A stretch of 64,000 nucleotides of DNA. Source: Enoplosus armatus. Lineage: Eukaryota > Chordata > Actinopteri > Centrarchiformes > Enoplosidae. The stretch's first letter is position 1, and the number at the start of each line of letters is the position of its first letter. Both the position numbers and the translations under genes were made by a program. The stretch lies in the NCBI RefSeq assembly GCF_043641665.1, contig NC_092201.1, positions 4,240,501-4,304,500 of the forward strand, written 5' to 3'. This document shows, piece after piece, positions 28,401-40,700 of this stretch. Below the pieces are notes generated by a model that did not search any database, was not told where the DNA came from, and saw only the letters and a program-made list of their open reading frames with translations.

Positions 28401-28717
28401 CCCAAAACTCATATCACACAAGTTCAAAAAGGTCCTGGATGATGATCACACTCAGTCAGGGTTCCTTGAAACCCAGGAACATGAAAAATACCCTCTAGGT
28501 GTTTTAAAAAGCTATTGCCAGCCAACAGTCTACACTGCATCCATCAGTGCAGGCTCAGCCTCAGCCTGTCTGATTCAGTTAGTGCTTATGAAATGGAGCA
28601 TCTGCAGAAGCTCCCAGAGAGTATGTAAACATAAGCTCTGCCTTGGGAAATGAGCTGAGGGGTCATTTAGATTTGGGTGGGGAAAGCATGGAGTGCTGCC
28701 TCGCTCTCACTCTCTCT

Positions 28718-28730
28718 GTCACCTGGTAAC
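28718..28730. promoter_or_regulatory. RFX X-box-like site, 1-nt spacer
   Basis: GTCACCTGGTAAC matches GTNRCC-N-RGYAAC with a one-base spacer. It lies about 150 bp before a G+C-richer stretch (28880-29040) that has several CpGs and an ATTGG box. Confidence 0.25.
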
Positions 28731-30023
28731 AGTTTGACACACGGGAGCTTCCTGGCTAATGTATTCCAAGCACTAGGTTAAACAGCAACACCTGAGCAAC
28801 CCCCACACCCCCCTCCCCTCCTCTCCCTTTCTCTCTCGTTGCATTGGCTCATCCTCCTGCCTCCTGAGATATTAGGTAATCCGGGAGCAGGCGAGAGGTG
28901 ATAGGCCGCCCGCGTTTTAACGCTGCCTTATTTGTCAGCGAAGCCGCGCTACAATCACCACGGATATGCTTGACATGTTTGCAGAGAGCCAGGAGCCGTC
29001 CATTCCATGTGCACTGTGCAGGAGCCATTCGGCGCTCTATCAGTGAACCTGTGGGAAGTGATAAGCCTCCTTTACAGCAATGGGGGGGTTCCCACCAATC
29101 ACAACAATACCAGAGATACTGGGTAATTCAAGTGGGTTTCTTTTTTTTTTAAATTGTGTCTGCTCACTGTATAGACTCATAAGCTTAACAGGTAGCGACA
29201 TTATCATTTATTCATGATCACTGGTGAGTTTGTATAATAGATTATCAGCACGAGGTACAGTCAGGAACAAAAGCATGCTGGACAAAAGTCCCCCGTTCCC
29301 TTTTACAAATGGCATTACAGCTCATTTCCGAATCAATAGCTTGCCTCTTTCCTCCCTGCACAAGATAAACCCATCACAAGTGAAGGATGGAGGAGAGTTG
29401 AGACAGAAAACAGACAGGGCACCCGAGCCACAGCCGGCCCATTTTATCTGATGGAGAGAGGTGAACAAACGGAGGGATTAGCTTCCATGGGATGAAAGCA
29501 GCTGCTCGTCTTCTATCTCCATTCCCCCTCCCCTCCTCTCCTCTCCATCCGCCCACACATCCACACCGTGGTCTCCCCTCGCAACCAGAGACATGCTCTA
29601 TATGTTGTAGCCGCTCTGCTATCACCAGCTGCACTCCACCCTGCACCTACAGCAGTTTTCCAGCAAGCACAAAAAAGCCTTTTAGTGCACATGGCGATGA
29701 AAGGCGGCGAAAACGGGCGCCAAAATTGGTGTCACAGAGAGGGGTTGGGAGTTGTAGCAAAGAGTACTTCCCTTTTTGGCACTCTCAAAGCACCCACCCT
29801 TCCTGATTATGTCACCTAGACACCGATATATCAACACACATCCACCCTACCATAAAACCACACTCACAAACCAACAAGAGACACCCCATTTCTTTGAAAC
29901 TTCTGGGGTAGCCCAAAAAAAGGAAATGTGCGCTCTTACCTGGCAACAACAGCACACCTTCAGCTACAAATCTGTTCACCCTGACAAGGAGGCACGCTCA
30001 TCTGGAGTAGGAGAAGGGAGTCT

Positions 30024-30024
<1 letters not shown>

Positions 30025-30069
<45 letters not shown>

Positions 30070-30328
30070 GAGTGTGTGTTGTGTGTTTGAGTGTGACGCT
30101 AGGAGAGAAAGAGAGGGAGAGAAATTGAGAGGTGGAGCCTGGTTTGGAGGAGAGACAGAGGGCTGGATGATGACTCTGTCTACCGTCTATACAGCCAGTC
30201 TTGTGGGAGCAGTGTGGATGGCGCTAGATCATCTTCTGTTCAAACACACGCGGCGGTTTCACCTCGTGAAAGGCTTGGAGAAAGAAACCCGGGGGCAGAG
30301 AACGGGAGGAGGAGGAGGAGGAGGAGGT
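30025..30328 (+). repeat. purine-rich low-complexity block: (AG)18, GT-rich, (GGA)n
   Basis: A perfect (AG)18 at 30025-30060 continues imperfectly to 30072 and is followed by a GTGTGT stretch. A (GGA)8 run lies at 30305-30328. The sequence between is purine-rich. The open frames through it are artefacts of the repeat. Confidence 0.85.
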
Positions 30329-30662
30329 GTGAAAGAGACAGGAGAGACTCTGGGCTGTTTAAGCCAGCATCGTCACACGGCAGTTCCAAGGAATCCCTCC
30401 AGTAAGAGGGACACTGCATCACTGAGTCCTTGGCTGTGATTGGCTGGGCAGTGGGGAGACGCCAAGGATGTTGGGCAATGCTGTGTAACCTAAGATGACC
30501 CTTTCTACACATATTAACATGCCCTGTGTGTTTCTCACTCCCTCTGGGCATCTGTCACCTTCAAGGACATTTTAAAAAAAATCCCCTGTCTGTGTGTGTG
30601 CATATGTGTGTTTGTCAGTCCATAGTAAGCCTTGACCTGCCCTTGCACGTGAACAAATACAA

Positions 30663-30678
30663 ACACACACACACACAC
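30663..30678 (+). repeat. short (AC)8 run
   Basis: Perfect AC dinucleotides, followed by a second short CA stretch. Confidence 0.85.
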
Positions 30679-31491
30679 GTGCATGCACACACACAACATC
30701 CTACAAGAACTTGTCCATGAAGGGGAGGTGATTTCCCCAGAGGAAGGCTGAGCTTGTCAATAGCGAAGCCACACAAACACCAGCAAGGACAATCTTTCAT
30801 TAGAGTGATTAAATATGTTGCCACGCTGACCTCAAAACCAGCGGTGAGGTTATAAAGTGAGTATAGACCATTTTAAAGTCATTGAGCCAGGTCTGGAGTG
30901 ACAATAAGTTATATGTTTGTCCCCTGAATTATTTTGAAAGCTTCACCTGTACATATGGGTTGATTTATGTAATTACAATTTGAATTCTTGTAATTAACGA
31001 TCTATTACTCCATTACATTTAAATTAAATTGTCATGAATCCCTCAATCTTATATAAAGGCACCAAGACGTGCCAGCGAAGTGATCATGTGACGCAGGATT
31101 CATGAATATGGACAGTGCCATTTTTAGCTGCCTCAGGTAGCAAAGCAGGTTTTCTATTGGCTGCTCAAGACAACTGAATAAAAGCAGTGCCCAGCTGCAC
31201 TCAAAGGTCAGACAGAAACCGACAGGCTGCAGAATGAATAGAGCTCTCTGTCTTGTGTTTTCCCTTGAAAACAGTCCACGTGACGTGTGAGGTGAGGCGT
31301 TGCTCAGAAGGAGCTATAAGGGTTCTTAAGCGCATAATATATTGTAATCACTAGAGTCAGATGATTAACTAACACCTCAGATTGTACTTGAATTAAGCTG
31401 TCATTAGGCATTCTGAGGATTAGAGACCTTTGTCATAGTGAGTGGTAGTTTTTTCTTTCTTTCGTATATGCATATCCAATTTATTGCAAAT

Positions 31492-31751
31492 GGAGTTTGC
31501 ATGTTCTCCCTGTGCCTGATTGATGCTCCAGCTTCCTCCCACACTGCAAGGCATGCAGGTTAGTTCAACCGGCAGCTCTAGATTGTCTAAAGGTGTGAAC
31601 GAGAGTGTGAAAGGTTGCCCTGTGATAGGCTGGCGACGTGTCCAGTGTTATCCTGCCCCTCGCCCCAGTGTCAGCTGGGATAGACTCCAACCCCCAAAGA
31701 CCCTGCAAATGATAAGCGGGGATAGATAATGGATGAATGGATGGATGGAAA
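31492..31751 (+). mobile_element. dispersed retroelement with (GGAT)n tail and 7-bp flanking repeat
   Basis: The sequence has the familiar teleost order: GTTTGCATGTTCTCCCTGTG, CTTCCTCCCACA, GGCTGGCGACGTGTCCAG, CAGCTGGGATAGACTCCA, then a tail of GGAT repeats. Such tails are typical of 3' ends of fish non-LTR elements and SINEs that share them. TGCAAAT occurs immediately on both sides (31485-31491 and 31752-31758), consistent with a short target-site duplication and so with a complete, 5'-truncated insertion of about 260 bp. Confidence 0.8.
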
Positions 31752-31758
31752 TGCAAAT

Positions 31759-34700
31759 AATTCCCTTAAAATTTAATTCAAAATGACCTAAATGTCAGTC
31801 AATTATACAGCGCAGCCTAGAAATTGTATACATTATTGTATGGTATTTTAAACAGCTAGATAATATATGGTAATATATTCATATATGAATATGAACTTAT
31901 TGTCATAAAATTTACTCTGTAGGGTACATGATGCAAGGCTGATGCTCCAAAAGTTTGGTGTCAAAACATAATTTCGGTGCATCTGTTGTAAATGTGTGCT
32001 GAACACGACTATCAGTGTAAAGCAATGGTAGGAGTAGAATTTTAGCTTCTTCAAATAATAAATCTTAAATCCTGACCTGAACAATTTATCTTATAAATAA
32101 ATAAGAGTGATGGTAAAAGTGTAGCAAGTATTTTTTTTGCTTCTTTTGACATTGAAGTCTTGGATGAAAAGGGTGTAACACGGAGTATGACTTTTTGTTT
32201 ATTAACTTAACTACATTAACACCTTTATTGTCACTGTTTTATGCAATTTCAACTGGTGAGTCACACACCCTGTGGTGATCTCTCTTTATTCATCACTTAA
32301 AGGTCATCGTCCTCTCCAGCATAGCTTTGTTTCTTTTATATTACAATAATCCAGTCATTATAGTAACAAAATAATTTCATAATTTGTTCTTGTCAGGGTG
32401 GAAACACTTTTGAAAGTGCTTTTAAACCATTATGGGCAATTAAAACTTTTGCATTAATACATTAATACCCATGTAGTGTAATTATAAGGTTGCTTAGTGA
32501 GACAGTTTTGATTACAATGAAGCTATTCAGGATAGTCATATCGTCAACTTCACCTAATCAGTAGAGGACCGTATTGTCTGAGCAGTGTTTACTTTTGTGA
32601 AGCCCAACACTGCCTCAGTCTATCAGTGTGCCCTAAATTTAAAATCCTGCCAAAGTAAAACCTCTTGTCCTTGCGTGTCCCCAGCCAAAGCTCTGGCCAT
32701 GAGTTGTACAGTGATTACTGGCCTTGATGGCGTTTTGTCTTGATATAAAAGAGCTCATTGGTTCTGGAGGGGCTCCACTGGCACATTGACACTGTCAACA
32801 GCAGGAACACCAGCTGCATCCTCCCTGGTACTGTTCAGAAATAGCTTGGCCCCAGTTGTGGCCCTGGCCCTGTCCCAGCCAGCGGCCCCTACCAGGCAAG
32901 GAGGTAGGCCCAGCTCCACAAGCCTGGCTCAGAGTCCTCCCATCCTGGAGGACAGAGGTGTCTCTGAGGCCCGGAAACGTCGGGGCAGCAAACATGGCCG
33001 ACCCCTCGCTGTAGGAGCAGTGTCCTCTGTCACAGAGTCTCTCATCTCATGGGCTCAGAACAAAATCAAAGTGACAATATTAATCATGTGATGGGGAAAA
33101 TAATTAGAAGGGCAATAAAGGACTGAGTGAGTCCCTTCCCCCACCTTCCAACGTACAGCACATAGCTGATTACTGCTTGGCTAAGTGAGTGATGAAAGGG
33201 TGCAGGGATGGTTTTGAATGTGGCCATCAGCAGCCAATTACTTCACAGACACCTGAGATCTGGCATACAGCATTGGTGCCAATCAATGAAATCCATCTGG
33301 CTAATGTCAACTACTATCTTAAAAAAAACTAATATTTTTAAGTACCCAGGCTTGTAAACAATACACTAAAAAACACCAGAGGATACCCTTCCTAATTATT
33401 TAGTCCAACAAACCAATCAGACTGCTCTTTTCAGGGTGCTGAAGCAGAAAAACTCCTGTTGTCAGTTTCTCCCAGTCGATGTTATTCCCTCATTAGAAAA
33501 TGTCACAAGGCCATTGATTGTTTTCATGCTTCCGACACAGCCGGTTGCTTATAAGCAGTATTCTTCAGAGGCATTAGTCATCCACACCTGGCTGTGTGGA
33601 TCAAAACCCCGCTTTGGTCAAATCAACCCTCTGCCGGTGTGTGATTCATAGTGAGAGAGGCTCGCCCTGCCCTGCCCTGACTGTCTGCACGCATTGCGCC
33701 CCAGGAAGCCTGCTGTTTCTCTCTCTTGTTTACAGATCGACAGCATCTCTGGGAGAAGCCGGGCGACAGCCTGTGACAGACTGATGGATGATGTGACACT
33801 CATGCGCCACGGTGTCATCCCTGCATCCAGCTCCCCCAATTTTCCCCTAACCCACTCACACTCGCCGCCTGAGGTGAGGATAGAGGATTTGGTTCGTTAG
33901 TTTCGTTTGTTATCCTTTTTGAAATGTGTCTGTGGCAACTGTTAGACAAATACAACCACAAAGAAAGGCAGAAATTTAACAGTAGAGTGATCCACAACCA
34001 CATCACCAACAATCAAGAATTAAGTACAACAAAATGCAAGTGACACACCCATCATATCACAAGGATTTGTTTGACAGAGCTATACTGGAAGGTATGACAC
34101 AATGCGCTGTACCCTGTACCTTCTGTCTTACTTCACCATAAAGTGGGTGCGATATATCAGAGGACTGCCCAACCTTTCCTCACCACTCGGGACTCACAAA
34201 GCAGCGTCATACTGTGTTTATGATCTGCAATCTCACTAGACATTTTAACAATCTTATGTTCTTTGTGAGAAATAGACAGTTAGAAAACTCTCCACAAATG
34301 AACGACAAAAGAAATCACCAGCATAAGTGTGTCCACTCCAAACTGTCGAAGCCTACTCATGAGGTATAAAACATTGTAATCCTCCCCTGGATGTGGTTGT
34401 GCATGTAGATCAAGCTTAAAGTTACACCTTTCTTCCAAACCATGCATCTGTATGTAGAGCAATGCCTGATGGGTAAATGGTGGGCGGCTGTCAGCTCTTC
34501 TGATTGTTAACGGCCAGATGACAAGGCCAGACCCGCCGCAGATGATGATGCTCAGGAGCGGGGAAGAGCAGACGAGTTGGGTGACAAGTAGAGGTGACAG
34601 GACACGAGGGCGCCAAATGAATCTGCATAGAAATGAGAAAGCTCCCCCTCCCAAAAATTACACATTTCAAGATGTCAGTGCAGAGAAAAGAGAAAGAGAG

Positions 34701-37700
34701 GAGAGAAAACAACCGCCACCGTCAGGAAATGGACACCGCCTGTCTGAGAGATCCCAGACCGTAGTCATACTCTGGAGGAAATGTCATGTATAACTAACGG
34801 TCATCGACTTGTCAGTGCTGCTGTATAATAAGTCACATCAGCAGTCAGCAGGATGACTCACAGGGTAAATGCTCCTCATCTAAAAAAAATTCATGAGAAT
34901 GAAAGAAATAAGAATACTTGTATAAACAAACCTAAAAAATATTCCTCTGTCATGTTACAGTCAATATTTAATTAGAATTTGGCTTTTGGCTAAAACTGGA
35001 CATAATCAAAGTTTTTGATTAGGCAGTCTGGGTAATGGGCCTGTTGAAATTCAAATTAAGAGCTTAAACTCTCCCAGACATGTCCGCCAATTTTCCAGAT
35101 CTGTAAAGCGAGTAAACAGCTCTAAGTAGTGTTTTGTATGCTGCTGGATGGACTAATCTTCTTATATTGATTTTACCTACCAGGCCATCACTTAAACCCT
35201 CCAACCACATATTCACGGAAAACATGGCAATTAGAGGGCCACTGGGCTCCGATTCAGTATTGAATGATAGAAATTTCTTATGTAACGTTTTCAATCACAC
35301 CTTCTGTGATTCTCAATCACAGCAGCGAGGGAGATCAATAACGTTCCTCCACAGCACGCCATGATGTGGAACCTGCTACTTTGTGAAGTTATTACTTGCA
35401 TTCAAACTTTTGCATTTGTTGAAAAGTGGCAGCATGCTGTAGTTATTCGAGGAGAACCGAAAATTGACAGAGGTGCTCCTAACTGTCTTCTCCACTATTC
35501 ACTTCCTCTCTTGTCAATGATTACTGTCAGAGGTCATCAGTTATTTCCCAGTAAATTAGGTTCTGCTTTAGAAGGATGTGGCTGTGCTATGAAACAGGTC
35601 AATGAGGGTGCAGCGCTCTGCAGCTTCGTTGACTTGCTAATCCACCTCTTCACAAGTCGTATCTGTCTGCATTGTAATTTTTTAGGAAATCCTCAGAGGA
35701 AATGCACAATTGTCACCTTATTTTTCTAGAGTTCTATATGACGACTTAATTGGATGAAAATCTATAATCGTTAGATCCAATTACAGCAAAAACCACTCAA
35801 ATTTAGTTTAGGAAATAAAACATGAACTTGTATGTTCATAAACTGACTAAGACTGCAATTTTGGAATTTAACTAACCCAAGAATCCTGAGGGGGAAAAAA
35901 TCCTGTAATGTTTTCACCACTAGTGAGCCTGCTAATGGTTTCTATTGTTATGGCAAAATTGAGTTCAGCAGATTAGCTTAAAGCCGAGACATGGTGAGGT
36001 AATTCTCTGGATACACTAAGCGCATCGCTGACTAAATGGGAAGCTGTGATAATATCTAGTCCATCATGTACATGCGGAGAAGCAGGTATCCTTAGAGGTG
36101 TGTACATTTCAAGACATGCAGTCGTGCACGCTTAGGTCATCTAGAAAATTAAAAGGAAAACGTACTGAGGTGATGTGAAATTCAAATCCTCCACATACAT
36201 ATATATGAAATCACGTAAACAGTTATGAGGAAATGTCCTTCACTGCAGCAACCCAGATCCTCTCAGGGGTCATCCAAGTAGAAAAAGAGACACTTCCTCT
36301 TATCTGTGCATCCAGACCTCCAAGCAGCCTTATCGCCCGACTCGCCCCGGAGATGTTTGGGCTAGCCATGCACCGACACCCCCACACCAACACACGATAA
36401 CACCTGTGATCGTATGATCATACATCGACCCGTCTGTCAGCCCAGTCAGTTTTCAGGCGCTTGATAAATGGGGCTAGCATGTTTGCCTGAGAGCACCTCG
36501 TCTTCTTATAGGAGCCAAGATGGCTGCCTGTCTGCCTCCCAGTGACAGGGCAGCCAGCTCCTCATATAGTGCCTTAAAGGTAATATATTACCTGGCTGAT
36601 GTTGGATACACTGATATGCTGCATGGTGGGTCAATCCCATGTGAAATGGCCCTTGATACATGAGATCTTTTCTCTGCTTACCCAAGGGCAACAAATCAAA
36701 CCCATACATGAAATAAATCAATGCGCATAGTGAGGATACCATATGATGTGTTTGAAAAGAAAAAAGGTGGTCCTCAAGTCTTAGAAAGATGCAATCTCAT
36801 ATATCATACAACGTTATTGTCAATGCATAAAGAGAAAACAGTCATAAAAAGGTCTTAGTTGTACAGTTTATCCTGCAAAACATTTACGGTTGCTGTCCTT
36901 TGTCTTATGATGATGATAATGTGTATACATTTGGGTTTTGGACTATTGGTTTGAAGACATCACTTTGGGCTTTGTGATGAGCATTTTTCAGTTTTCTGAC
37001 AATCTATGAACCGATCGATTCATGTAGAAAATAATCAGCAGATTAACTGAGGAGGAGGTTTAGTAAGTTCATGAAAGTCAACTTAACTGTAGGGATGTGT
37101 TGACTATATATTTATTATATAACGTATAATGCTTAAGTATCATGGGGGAATAAACAAAAACAGGAGCTGCAAGTCCATCTATTCTTCTTTCCATTCAGTA
37201 TGTATAACTATAACTCTCCAGCATACTCAACCTTCTTGAATAAGCAATGAGGCATCAGGCTGGATCAGGTCGCAGTGCCTACATTACATTTCTGCAAATT
37301 TGAGCAAAGGCACTGCCCCACAGCTGGGTCCACCAACTCAGTATCAATGGCTATGATCTTAACAGCAGATGGGGGGGGACAGATCTACTCAATCTTAAAA
37401 AGTACCACAAACCCCTTGTTTCCTCCCTTCACTCCAACATCAAGATGACCGATACTTGATCCTCCCTTCATTCTGTATTGGTAGATAGCTGACCACAGAA
37501 ATGAGAGGTGTATTTGAATCTTATCCTACTGTTGCACTCACTGAACATCACCATATAAAAGCAGAACTTAAATGCCAAAAGTCGCTGTGTGAGCCGCCTT
37601 TGTTTACCCAGCTCTCCAAGGTTACAGCAAGATTCATTTGCTGCCGCTCCTTCCTCAAGTCAATTAGCGGCATGTATACCTGACAGATACCAAGCAATAG

Positions 37701-40700
37701 ATGTACCGAGCAAATTATTCTGTCACAGGCTTCGCTGATATCACACTGTTTCAAGACCAAATTATTTAAAAGGTTTCTCCGTTTACACTGCAGCCATTGC
37801 TTCACTGATGATTTACTATCATATCGTGTCCCTCCAGTGGGCCTATTCTTAGTCCGGGTATCATCCTCATCGTGTGTTGTCGAGAGGGTTATTTTTAGTC
37901 AGGCTGTCACATGATGTCAGTGCAAGCGGAGTCTCACAGCTGTAGGCTACTGGTACAACATGTTACAGAGCCACAGCTCCCAGCCTGGAACAAATGACTA
38001 GCATCCTGTGGATCTCAGGACGTATTGAATAACATCACCTTGACAATTCAGACAGTTTTCTCTACATACATTTTTACTACATTCTGGTGTTCTAGACAAA
38101 AAAAAAAAAAAACGCTGTTGGAGACTAATATGTACTGCCATATTACCAACGTATATTGACTTCATTTTAACAGCTTTCAGAGAAAAAACAACCATGTTTT
38201 CCAAATGCACTCAAACAAAGTCTCATTCAGTCATATTGTTATCCCAGCAGTCTTTTTAGATGTGTAATTGCACTGTGTCAAAAGACGGCAATCAACATTT
38301 ACTATTAAAAAGATTTCGTTTTATTATTTTATTCCTCCTTAAAACGGTTCAATCTGTTAACACTGTCCGCTGACTTTGTCCTACTCTGTGATTCATAATG
38401 TTGGAACGACCCACATGCTTGATTGAGAGCCATTCAGAAACAATGACAAAGAAAAAAAAAGGTTAATGTAATTACTGATACTCCAAGGATAGAGGAAATT
38501 TTCTGTTTCACAACTATTAGCCCTTCTATAAAATATGAATTAGAGGCGTTTGTATGCTACTTGAACGTGGATCACTTGAAGTATGAATAATTAATTTATG
38601 CATTATTCCATTTAATGTATGCAAAAGCCACGGAGAGGCAGGTGAAGGGTGCACTGAAATCTGAATACTTCTTATTTAATGGGAATTATTCCCACTAGTG
38701 TTGCTGGAATCTCTTCTGCTACTTTTAATTTATTTAGAAAGTTAAGCACACATTAACATAACAAAGAAATGCTTTTTGTTGCACATTTTTGAGGCAAATC
38801 ACAAATCCAAAAAGGAGGTAGAGTAATTATGAAGTATCGCTCTGCAATTAACGTTTTGATTACCACCTGTGTTCCAAATAAACTGGAGCAAAACAATGAA
38901 GTTCTCATGAAGAATACAAAGCGCTATTGCAAAGCAGATCCATCCACACCTGTAGGGATCAGAGCAGATCTCAGGGCCAGAACAATTAATCACAGGATGT
39001 TTAAGTAGAGATGACAGGAGCGACTGACACCCTATAATTTTCCTGGGCAGTATTATCTATAATTTAGCTCATTACATAACACCAAGAGACTTCTATGTAA
39101 TATAGGTACTTTTTTCACCACTTTCTGAAAAAGGGAAGGTTTTGTCACGCCATCCTGCTGGATACGGCTGATGGTTCTGCACTATAATTTTCATCTCAGA
39201 TCATCCACGGTTATCAGTCATGGTCAAGAGATTCCCCCACCTCAGAGAAAGTAGCTCAGCTTGATGGTTTTCAGAAAGCGAAAAAGTTAGACTAAGAGGA
39301 AGAGCCGTCATCCTCCCGAAAGGCTGTAATCAAAAACTTTCTTCCCTCAAAAAGGTTTTGGCGGAGTGTCACAACAGCGGGAGCAGAGAAAATGGGAGGT
39401 CAAGAGTCATGTCAGCTTTAAACTTCCACAAAGTGTTTACGCTACTGGCTTTAGCACTGTGCAAGACTGCAGATTCTTAAAAGCCAAAAAATCCCACATT
39501 ATTTGGCAAACTACTTTTACTGACAAATGTAAACCGTCATACTGACTGCAGATTACTTATTTTACGATGATATGTTTGTTATTAGACTCAGTAATTTGCC
39601 AACTACAACACTACGTTCTTTCACTGGGGTTCAATCTCACTGGTTCTTTGTCCTCTAAAGTTTCACTGAATCTGCAATATCATTTCATCCTCAAGAGCAG
39701 CTCCCAAAGCCTTAAAGAAGCTCTCAGATTTTCTCAGATATTTGGACAAAAATGATGGTCTTGTTGGCAGAGGTGAGGCTGTGCGACTTCAGTGAACAAT
39801 CTGACAAATTTAGCTGTGATTGGCCAGTTGTAAGGAGAGTCAGATTCAAGAGTTATGATGTTTTGGGATTTCTGTTTTTTTCTAATACTACAGTGTTTAC
39901 TTCCCAAGGGAAACATGAGGTAGTGAAAGAGGCCATCTTTGAAGTATGGAGATACGGGAGGCAATAATTAGTGAATTAGTAATAGCAGAAATGTGTATAT
40001 CAAGTTTCACTACACAATTAAACAAGCTTTGGTACATGATACTGCATTACTATCCACACATGGGACATATGATGCAATATAGTACAGTAACATTAAAGTA
40101 CAGCCCCAAAATAATCAACACAGACTCACCAAAAACATCCAATATGTACTGTCTTTATAAGTATAGTACATACTGTAAGTATACGTGTTTTTGACTGCAT
40201 TAGATTGTAAGATGCATCTCAGGTTGAATATGGTGGAGTATGATTAGTGTCCTATCTTAAATCTCATGACACACTCACTACATTAACCATTAAAGTGCAT
40301 TTTCTGTTAACTATAAACAACCTCCCTCTCCTTATGCTTTATATTAGGAGGGACATTACCAGAATATTTTTACTTTGCACATTATGTCTGTTAGGCTTTT
40401 AGGAGAACAACAGCCTCAGCTACGGTAGTCATTTACTACTGAAATAACAGCTATGTCTCATTTCAGCCCATTTTCCAACAGATAGGCCCTAAGCCCTTAT
40501 TTTAAAAAATTACAGTGATACAAAAAAGGAAATTGAAATTTAGTACAGCCAAAAGGTGAACGGGTATCTGCTGTAAAATTAAGCTCTCAGGTTATGAAAT
40601 GTCATGAACAATTTGGCGAGGTGGCCTAAGGAAATAAGGATGTGTTGTTTCGACAAATATTTTAATAAGTAGAAATTACAGCCACAAAGCGCTGCCACAC

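Larger units (their letters stand above)
14629..31484. other. non-coding stretch with repeats and motif clusters
   Basis: It holds the degraded repeat at 18385, the SOX/POU/PBX cluster at 21888, the X-box-like sites at 23606 (one mismatch) and 28718, and the purine-rich block at 30025. Between these I see unique A+T-rich sequence without exons. A weak CCAAT/TATA-like pair lies at 31156 and 31177. Confidence 0.65.

Noticed and set aside
29492..30439. Overlapping open frames over the purine-rich block
   Set aside because: They arise from (AG)n and (GGA)n repeats read as Arg/Glu/Gly runs.
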